Source: an uncultured Pelagibacteraceae bacterium (GTDB lineage Bacteria > Pseudomonadota > Alphaproteobacteria > Pelagibacterales > Pelagibacteraceae). From it: a stretch of DNA of 29,054 nt. Each line of letters begins with the position of its first letter. Position 1 is the stretch's first letter. The stretch is taken from positions 1-29,054 of the forward strand of contig CACGET010000008.1 in assembly GCA_902572155.1 (NCBI GenBank), read 5' to 3'. A program made the position numbers and the translations under genes. Under the pieces are notes generated by a model. That model was not told the origin of the DNA and made no database searches. It worked only from the letters and a program-made list of their open reading frames with translations. Positions 24,336 through 29,054 of the stretch are shown piece by piece.

Positions 24336-24581
24336 ATGAAAAACTCAAAATTTATAATTGATAAGGTTGCAAAACTATTTGAGCAAGGAATAATCTCTTC
24401 TAAAGATTTAAGCTCAGAACTTTTGAATATTTTAAGATCTAAACGAGATGAGATTGTTTTTAAAATGAAACTTACTAGTAAAGATGAATTTGAAATTCTC
24501 TCAAGAAGAGTAGAAAATCTTGAAAATAAGGTAAAAAAATTTGAATTAAAAAGTAAAACTAAAAAGGTAAAAAAATCTTAA
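24336..24581 (+). CDS. ubiK: UbiK-like accessory factor (BMFP domain)
   Basis: UbiK is a small coiled-coil protein that assists the O2-dependent steps of ubiquinone synthesis. This version has 81 residues from the ATG at 24336; an ATG at 24321 adds five residues. It shows an N-terminal helix (KFIIDKVAKLFEQG), then LTSKDEFEILSRRVENLENK, matching the family's (V/L)xREEF and leucine-zipper pattern, and a Lys-rich end. Position divergent from lgt is usual in alphaproteobacteria and supports the call. The last 23 bp overlap the 3' end of the sensor kinase gene. Confidence 0.8.
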   Translation: MKNSKFIIDKVAKLFEQGIISSKDLSSELLNILRSKRDEIVFKMKLTSKDEFEILSRRVENLENKVKKFELKSKTKKVKKS

Positions 24582-25878
24582 CACTCAATCCTTTCATTTT
24601 AGATTTTTCTAATTTTATATTTCCTCCATGGGATCTAATTATATCTGAGGCAATCGATAAGCCAAGTCCAACACTTGATTTTGAGTCACCTCTTCCTTTG
24701 TCGATTTTATAAAAAGGTTTCATTACATTATCATATTCATTTTTAGGAATGCCAACACCATCATCATCGATTGTTATAAATAAATTTGTATTTTTTTTTG
24801 TAAGACTAATTTTTACTTTGTTAGCGTATTTCAAGCCGTTATCAATAAGATTATTAATACATCTTTTAATCAAATTTTTTTTACCATTAAAATAAATTCT
24901 TGGTTTTAAGTTTTGAAAAATATTTTCATTATTATATTTTTTAATAATTTTTTCTATCAATTCAGAAATATCAAACATTTCATCTTTTTCTGAATTCGAT
25001 GAACTTGTGAATTGAAGATATTCATTTAACATTTTTTCCATTTCATTAATGTCATCAGTAAATTTTAGAGATAAATCTCTATCTTTTATAAATGCTAATT
25101 GTAATTTCATTCTTGTCAGTGGAGTTCTTAGATCATGACTTATACCAGATAACATCTCATTTCTTTGTTTAAGGTGTCTAAGAATTCTTTTTCTCATTTT
25201 CTCAAATTCATGACCTGCTTTTCTTATTTCCAATGCTCCTGAGGGTTTGAATTCTTCTAATTCTTCACCTTTACCAAATCTTTCTGCTGCACGGGCTAGA
25301 TTAATGATGGGTCTTGTTTGATTTTTTAGAAATATTAATGCTATGATAATCATTATAATTGCTGGTACAGTAATCCATAGAGCAAATATTCTTGCTGATG
25401 AACTAGTTACACGATCTTTTGGTACTAAAAATCTAAAATATCCATTTTCATATTTTATTCTTAAATCTATAAGCTCTTTATAGTTTGTAGTGTCAAACCA
25501 ATAACTTTCATTTGTAAAATTTGATTTAAGTTCTCTTCTAAGGGTTCTATCTATTGGACTAAACCATCTTTCGTTATATTCAATTTTAAATTTTTTATTT
25601 TCGATTAATTCAATATTTAAGTCTAGAAATAATGAAAAAAGATTAGATAATTTTTTTTTATCTGACTTTTCATTGTTGTAGACTTCTACAAAGGTACTAA
25701 TTTCTTTTACCAAAGTTTTTGTCATACCTTTGTTTGTTTTTATCCAAAGACTATCAAAAAAAACAATTGTTATGACTAATTGTAAAACTATTACAGGAAT
25801 AGCGACTATTAAAAGAGCTCTATAAAATAGTCTTTTGGGTAATATTTTTTTTAAAAAATTACTCAATCCAAAGAACAT
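24559..25878 (-). CDS. envZ: EnvZ-type sensor histidine kinase
   Basis: This is a 439-residue membrane kinase that should phosphorylate the response regulator encoded just upstream. Two membrane helices (about 19-41 and 164-184) enclose a periplasmic sensor region of about 120 residues. A HAMP domain (about 185-238), dimerisation/phosphoacceptor domain with H248 in GISHDLRTPLTR and an ATPase domain follow: N347 in NLIDNGLKYA, DDGVGIP (372-378) and GLGLSIA (404-410). All catalytic boxes are intact. The signal is unknown. Its start overlaps the regulator stop by 20 bp. Confidence 0.93.
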   Translation of the reverse strand: MFFGLSNFLKKILPKRLFYRALLIVAIPVIVLQLVITIVFFDSLWIKTNKGMTKTLVKEISTFVEVYNNEKSDKKKLSNLFSLFLDLNIELIENKKFKIEYNERWFSPIDRTLRRELKSNFTNESYWFDTTNYKELIDLRIKYENGYFRFLVPKDRVTSSSARIFALWITVPAIIMIIIALIFLKNQTRPIINLARAAERFGKGEELEEFKPSGALEIRKAGHEFEKMRKRILRHLKQRNEMLSGISHDLRTPLTRMKLQLAFIKDRDLSLKFTDDINEMEKMLNEYLQFTSSSNSEKDEMFDISELIEKIIKKYNNENIFQNLKPRIYFNGKKNLIKRCINNLIDNGLKYANKVKISLTKKNTNLFITIDDDGVGIPKNEYDNVMKPFYKIDKGRGDSKSSVGLGLSIASDIIRSHGGNIKLEKSKMKGLSVKIFLPF

Positions 25879-26536
25879 ATCCTTCTCCTCTAATAGTTTG
25901 TAAAAATTTTGGTTTCTTTGGATCTATTTCAATTTTTTTTCTTAATCGCGTTATGATTACATCAATAGACCTTTCTTTATCTAAAGCTATTAATTTTCCA
26001 ATATTTTCTCTTTTAAATATCTTTCCTGGATTATTAATCATTTTTTCTAAAATAATTTTTTCTGTATTGTTAATTTTATACTCTTTATTATTTTTATTAA
26101 TTAATAATTTATTTAAATCAATTTTTACATTTTCAAATTCTATAATTCTTTTTTGTTCTATGAAGGCAGTCTTTTTCAATATATTTTTGATTCTAAGCAA
26201 TAGTTCTTTTGGCTCAAATGGTTTGGGTAAATAGTCATCAGCTCCAATTTCAAGTCCTTTTACGCGGTCGTTAGCCTCTCCTTTTGCTGTTAAAAGTATA
26301 ATTGGAGTACTTAAATTTTTTCTATGATCTTGAATAAATTCTAAGCCATTTTTTCCTGGCATCATTATATCTAATATTATCAAATCAAATTTTATCAAAT
26401 TAACTTTTTGAGATGCGATTTCAGCATTTTCAGCAGTCGTGACTAAAAAGTTATTTTCATTCAGGTATTTTTTAACTAGTTCACGAATTCCATCATCATC
26501 ATCAACAACTAATATATGAGCTATCAAATTATCCAT
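25859..26536 (-). CDS. ompR: OmpR/PetR-type response regulator
   Basis: This 225-residue DNA-binding regulator has a receiver domain (1-120) with acidic pocket D12-D13-D14, phosphoacceptor D56 in LIILDIMMPG, T83 and K105 in LPKPFEP. A winged-helix domain (about 130-222) ends in IDVIITRLRKKIE and TIRGEGYVLW. It lies between a MarR-type gene (8-bp overlap) and the kinase gene (20-bp overlap), so all three are one operon. The MarR-plus-OmpR pairing resembles petP-petR of Rhodobacter, which is known to be essential for respiratory growth there. Targets here are unknown. Confidence 0.93.
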   Translation of the reverse strand: MDNLIAHILVVDDDDGIRELVKKYLNENNFLVTTAENAEIASQKVNLIKFDLIILDIMMPGKNGLEFIQDHRKNLSTPIILLTAKGEANDRVKGLEIGADDYLPKPFEPKELLLRIKNILKKTAFIEQKRIIEFENVKIDLNKLLINKNNKEYKINNTEKIILEKMINNPGKIFKRENIGKLIALDKERSIDVIITRLRKKIEIDPKKPKFLQTIRGEGYVLWIE

Positions 26537-26966
26537 TAATTATTTTTTTTAAAACATTATCAAAGTTTAGAACTTCCTCAGAACTAGAATTTAGAAGAGC
26601 ATTGTAAATTCTTTTTTTTTGTATATTAAAAATTTCAGTAAAAATTTTTTCACCCTTTTCATTTAAGAAAATATGTTTAACTCTTGTATCGTGAGTATCT
26701 TTTTTAAAAATTATAACTTGAAGTTTTATTAAATCTTTAAGAACTCTGTTTAAACTTTGTTTTGTAATTTTAAGTTTTTTTAATAGTTCAGAAATTGAAA
26801 TACCCCTATATATTGATAGCAGATGTATAACTTTATGGTGAGCCAACCCAATTGAATATTTATCTAATATTTTTTTTGAGTCCGAAAATGTTTCTCTGTA
26901 ACTAATAAATAGTTTCTCAATTAAGTGTTTTAATTGATCATCTTTTAAATATAAAAGTTCTTTCAT
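26529..26966 (-). CDS. MarR-family transcriptional regulator (PetP-like)
   Basis: This is a winged-helix regulator of 145 residues from the ATG at 26966. Helical dimerisation ends flank the DNA-binding core: ISISELLKKLKITKQSLNRV is the helix-turn-helix, followed by a wing with KKDTHDTRVKHIFLNEKG, which matches the MarR D-x-R-x-K/x-L-T-x-G pattern. A longer frame from the ATG at 27038 adds 24 residues and overlaps the ilvE start; the shorter start leaves a 70-bp promoter region and is preferred. The stop overlaps the response regulator gene by 8 bp. The ligand is unknown; its context suggests joint control with the two-component pair. Confidence 0.85.
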   Translation of the reverse strand: MKELLYLKDDQLKHLIEKLFISYRETFSDSKKILDKYSIGLAHHKVIHLLSIYRGISISELLKKLKITKQSLNRVLKDLIKLQVIIFKKDTHDTRVKHIFLNEKGEKIFTEIFNIQKKRIYNALLNSSSEEVLNFDNVLKKIING

Positions 26967-26981
26967 TATAGGTAAGTTATA

Positions 26982-27010
26982 TTGACATATAGTAGATACA
27001 AAGTTATTTT
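26982..27010 (+). promoter_or_regulatory. Candidate ilvE promoter
   Basis: TTGACA (26982-26987), a 17-bp spacer and TATTTT (27005-27010) lie in the MarR/ilvE gap. This would give a leader of about 20 nt before the ilvE ATG at 27037. The -35 is a perfect consensus with ideal spacing, which is rarer in AT-rich DNA than a -10 match. AAGTTAT occurs at 26974-26980 and again at 27001-27007, flanking the -35 and overlapping the -10, so it may be a regulator site. Confidence 0.5.
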
Positions 27011-27036
27011 TAATAAATAATATAATTAATTCATTC

Positions 27037-27918
27037 ATGATACCTTACGATAAAAGATCAGGAACAATATGGTACAACGATCAATTAGTGGATTGGAATG
27101 ATGTAAAATTACATGTTTTAAGCCATGGGTTGCATTATGCTAGTTGTGTATTTGAAGGTGAGAGAGTTTATGACGGATCAATTTTTAAACTTGAAGAGCA
27201 TACCTCTAGATTTTTTCATTCAGCTAAGAGGATGGGCTTTGAAATCCCTTACACTGAAGATCAAATAAATATGGCATCTAATAAAATTATATCTACTCAA
27301 AAAGTTCAAAATGGTTATGTCAGACCTGTTGCCTGGAGAGGTAGTGAAATGATGGCTATATCTGCCCAACAAACAAAAATTCATGTTGCTATTGCCACTT
27401 GGGAGTGGGGATCTTACTTTGATCCAAAACTTAAAATTGAAGGAATAAGATTAAATATTTCAAATTGGAGAAGACCAGCTCCCAACACAATACCTTGGGA
27501 TACAAAAGCATCTGGACTTTATATGATTTGCACACTTTCAAAACACGAGGCAGAAAAACAAGGTTATACAGACTCTTTGATGCTGGATCATGAAGGAAAT
27601 ATAGCTGAAGCTACGGGTGCAAATATTTTTTTTAAAGATAAAAATGGAGAAATCCACACACCAATCCCAGACTCTTTTCTGGATGGCATTACAAGACGAA
27701 CCGTTATTGAAATTGCAAAATCAAAAAATATTAAAGTACATGAAAGAAAAATTGACCCAATAGAATTACAAAATTTTGTAGGATGTTTTTTAACTGGTAC
27801 TGCTGCTGAAGTAACTCCTGTTTCATGTATTGCAGAAAATCAATTTAAGGTTTGTGAAACAATTATCGATTTAAATGAGAGTTATCAAATTTTAGTTAGA
27901 AAAAAAATTGCTGCTTAA
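27037..27918 (+). CDS. ilvE: Branched-chain amino acid aminotransferase
   Basis: IlvE is the PLP enzyme performing the last step of valine, leucine and isoleucine synthesis and the first step of their breakdown. The 293-residue fold-type IV protein shows HVLSHGLHYASCVFEGERVY (26-45), the PLP lysine K157 in PWDTKASGLY, LDHEGNIAEATGANIFF (183-199) with E191, and GITRRTVIEIA. The length fits bacterial BCATs better than D-amino-acid transaminases. The stop interlocks with that of pgsA in TTAA. Confidence 0.95.
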   Translation: MIPYDKRSGTIWYNDQLVDWNDVKLHVLSHGLHYASCVFEGERVYDGSIFKLEEHTSRFFHSAKRMGFEIPYTEDQINMASNKIISTQKVQNGYVRPVAWRGSEMMAISAQQTKIHVAIATWEWGSYFDPKLKIEGIRLNISNWRRPAPNTIPWDTKASGLYMICTLSKHEAEKQGYTDSLMLDHEGNIAEATGANIFFKDKNGEIHTPIPDSFLDGITRRTVIEIAKSKNIKVHERKIDPIELQNFVGCFLTGTAAEVTPVSCIAENQFKVCETIIDLNESYQILVRKKIAA

Positions 27919-28499
27919 TCTTTTTTATCTTCTGACATTGCATGATCAATTCCTTTTCGCATATATTCATACCCCGTAAATAATGTTAAAAATGCAGATA
28001 ACCACAATAAAATAATCCCAATCGTTTGAGCATTATAATCTTGAAAATTAATTATTTTATTACCAGTTTCGCCTGATAAAAGAAGTCCAATAGCAACCAT
28101 CTGTAAAACTGTTTTCAATTTCGATAAATTAGACACAGGAAGTTTTATTCTACCTTTTGCTAAAAACTCTCTAAGACCTGAAATTAATATTTCTCTTGTA
28201 AGAATTATTATTGCTGCAACGACCTCATAATGTCTAATTGTACCATCCATAACTAATAATATTAAAGCAGTAGCAACTATGATTTTATCTGCAATTGGGT
28301 CTAATAATTCACCTAATTTAGATTCTTCACCCATCATACGTGCCAACATTCCATCTAAAAAATCTGTAAATGAAGCAACAATAAATAATATTAGTGCTGT
28401 TAAATCTCCATAAAAACCAGGAAGATAAAAAGCCAAAACAAAAAAGGGGACAATAATTATTCGCCCAATTGTCAATATATTTGGAATTTTTTTAAGCAT
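27915..28499 (-). CDS. pgsA: CDP-diacylglycerol-glycerol-3-phosphate 3-phosphatidyltransferase
   Basis: PgsA makes phosphatidylglycerol-phosphate, the precursor of phosphatidylglycerol and cardiolipin, in the inner membrane. The 194-residue protein has four to six hydrophobic helices and the exact CDP-alcohol motif: D49-G50-x2-A53-R54-x8-G63-x3-D67-x3-D71. The N-terminal NILTIGRIIIVPFF is typical of PgsA rather than phosphatidylserine synthase. It begins 2 bp after the uvrC stop, a very common bacterial pairing. Confidence 0.96.
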   Translation of the reverse strand: MLKKIPNILTIGRIIIVPFFVLAFYLPGFYGDLTALILFIVASFTDFLDGMLARMMGEESKLGELLDPIADKIIVATALILLVMDGTIRHYEVVAAIIILTREILISGLREFLAKGRIKLPVSNLSKLKTVLQMVAIGLLLSGETGNKIINFQDYNAQTIGIILLWLSAFLTLFTGYEYMRKGIDHAMSEDKKD

Positions 28500-28501
28500 A
28501 A

Positions 28502-29054
28502 TTATTCGTGAAAAAAGTTATATATCTTTTTTGCCACTTTTTCTTCAACACCATCTACAGATTTTATTTCATCAAAACTAGCAGACTCGACAGCTCGAGC
28601 TGACCCAAAATGATTTAATAATGCCCTTTTTCGTATGGCTCCTATTCCATCTATTTGATCTAATAATGATTTAGATATTCCTTTAGCTCTCTTTGCTCTA
28701 TGAGAAGTTATTGCAAATCTATGCGCTTCATCACGAAGTCTTTGCATGAAGAATAAAGTTGGATCATTTTTTTCAAATTTGTAGCTTTTGCCGTTATAAA
28801 AAAAGGTTTCATCACCACTATTTCTCATTTTACCTTTAGCTATTGCAATCATGGGAAGATCATATAATCCAAGTTCATTTAAAACTTCTTTAGCAGAGGA
28901 ATATTGACCCTTTCCACCATCAATTAATATTAAATCTGGCAAGGTTAAATAATTTCCTTTTTCAAGAATTGCTCTTTTAAATCTTCTTGATAAAACCTCT
29001 TTTAACATTCCAAAATCATCTTGTTCATTACCTTTTGTTTTAATATCAAATTTT
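28502..29054 (-). CDS. uvrC: Excinuclease ABC subunit C (partial, C-terminal part)
   Basis: UvrC makes the dual incisions in nucleotide excision repair. Only the C-terminal 183 codons lie in the window; the frame stays open to 29054, and the residues before the internal Met at 29008 (KFDIKTKGNEQDDFG) match the UvrC consensus that leads into LKEVLSRRFKRA. The RNase H-like 5' nuclease domain is seen in LPDLILIDGGKGQYSSA. The helix-hairpin-helix pair is in LLDQIDGIGAIRKRALLNHF and SVDGVEEKVAKKIYNFF. The N-terminal GIY-YIG domain is beyond the edge. Confidence 0.95.
   Translation of the reverse strand, partial: KFDIKTKGNEQDDFGMLKEVLSRRFKRAILEKGNYLTLPDLILIDGGKGQYSSAKEVLNELGLYDLPMIAIAKGKMRNSGDETFFYNGKSYKFEKNDPTLFFMQRLRDEAHRFAITSHRAKRAKGISKSLLDQIDGIGAIRKRALLNHFGSARAVESASFDEIKSVDGVEEKVAKKIYNFFHE

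Noticed and set aside
1..29054. Mobile elements, CRISPR arrays, riboswitches, restriction or toxin-antitoxin loci
   Set aside because: I looked on both strands for transposase or integrase motifs, spaced repeats and long structured leaders and saw none; ccrM has no restriction partner.

Overview
The window is about 29 kb of very AT-rich, tightly packed bacterial chromosome. Gene content, gene order and streamlining point to an alphaproteobacterium of the SAR11 clade (Pelagibacter type). The clues are an F0 operon with a b' subunit next to c, a CcrM-type GANTC methyltransferase, a petABC cytochrome bc1 operon, O2-dependent HemF, and the neighbourhoods lgt/midA/pgeF and smc/dsbA/dciA/mutY. This is inferred from protein motifs and synteny, not from a database search. 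I found no insertion sequence, prophage, CRISPR array or broken gene. I count 34 protein genes, two of them cut by the window edges, and one tRNA. The longest stretch without a gene is 106 bp.

Layout. (1) 1-5441, minus strand: dciA, dsbA-like, smc, atpI, atpB, atpE, atpF' run as one cluster with gaps of 17 bp or less. (2) 5442-7573, plus strand: mutY overlaps an FAD monooxygenase gene. (3) 7570-10013, minus: a family-4-like uracil-DNA glycosylase gene and rnhB, then a 93-bp gap carrying GANTC sites, then ccrM. (4) 10025-13941, plus: a secreted TPR protein, ispE, tRNA-Gln(TTG) and a CCA-adding enzyme. (5) 13938-15705, minus: trmL, hemF, greA. (6) 15812-18390, plus: petA, petB, petC. (7) 18367-24304, minus: lgt, midA-like, pgeF, prs, rplY, pth, ychF. 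(8) 24336-24581, plus: ubiK. (9) 24559-26966, minus: MarR regulator, OmpR-type response regulator and EnvZ-type kinase, all overlapping. (10) 27037-27918, plus: ilvE. (11) 27915-29054, minus: uvrC (3' part) and pgsA.

How the genes fit together. Respiration is covered by bc1, F0, ubiK and hemF. DNA maintenance is covered by mutY, the glycosylase, rnhB, uvrC, smc, dciA and ccrM. Translation and RNA functions are trmL, the CCA enzyme, pth, ychF, bL25, greA and tRNA-Gln. Envelope and lipid genes are lgt, pgsA, pgeF and ispE. The MarR/OmpR/EnvZ cluster resembles the alphaproteobacterial petP-petR arrangement, so it could control respiratory genes such as petABC; this is only a hypothesis.

There is no obvious new multi-gene system: this is core genome. 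The best leads are departures from family norms. They are an SMC of only 857 residues with no recognisable hinge, a family-4-type uracil-DNA glycosylase that has lost three of four Fe-S cysteines and the HPxY histidine, three GANTC sites spaced 11 and 33 bp apart directly upstream of ccrM, two adjacent perfect palindromes between trmL and petA, and convergent gene pairs that all overlap, three of them through a 4-bp palindrome holding both stop codons.
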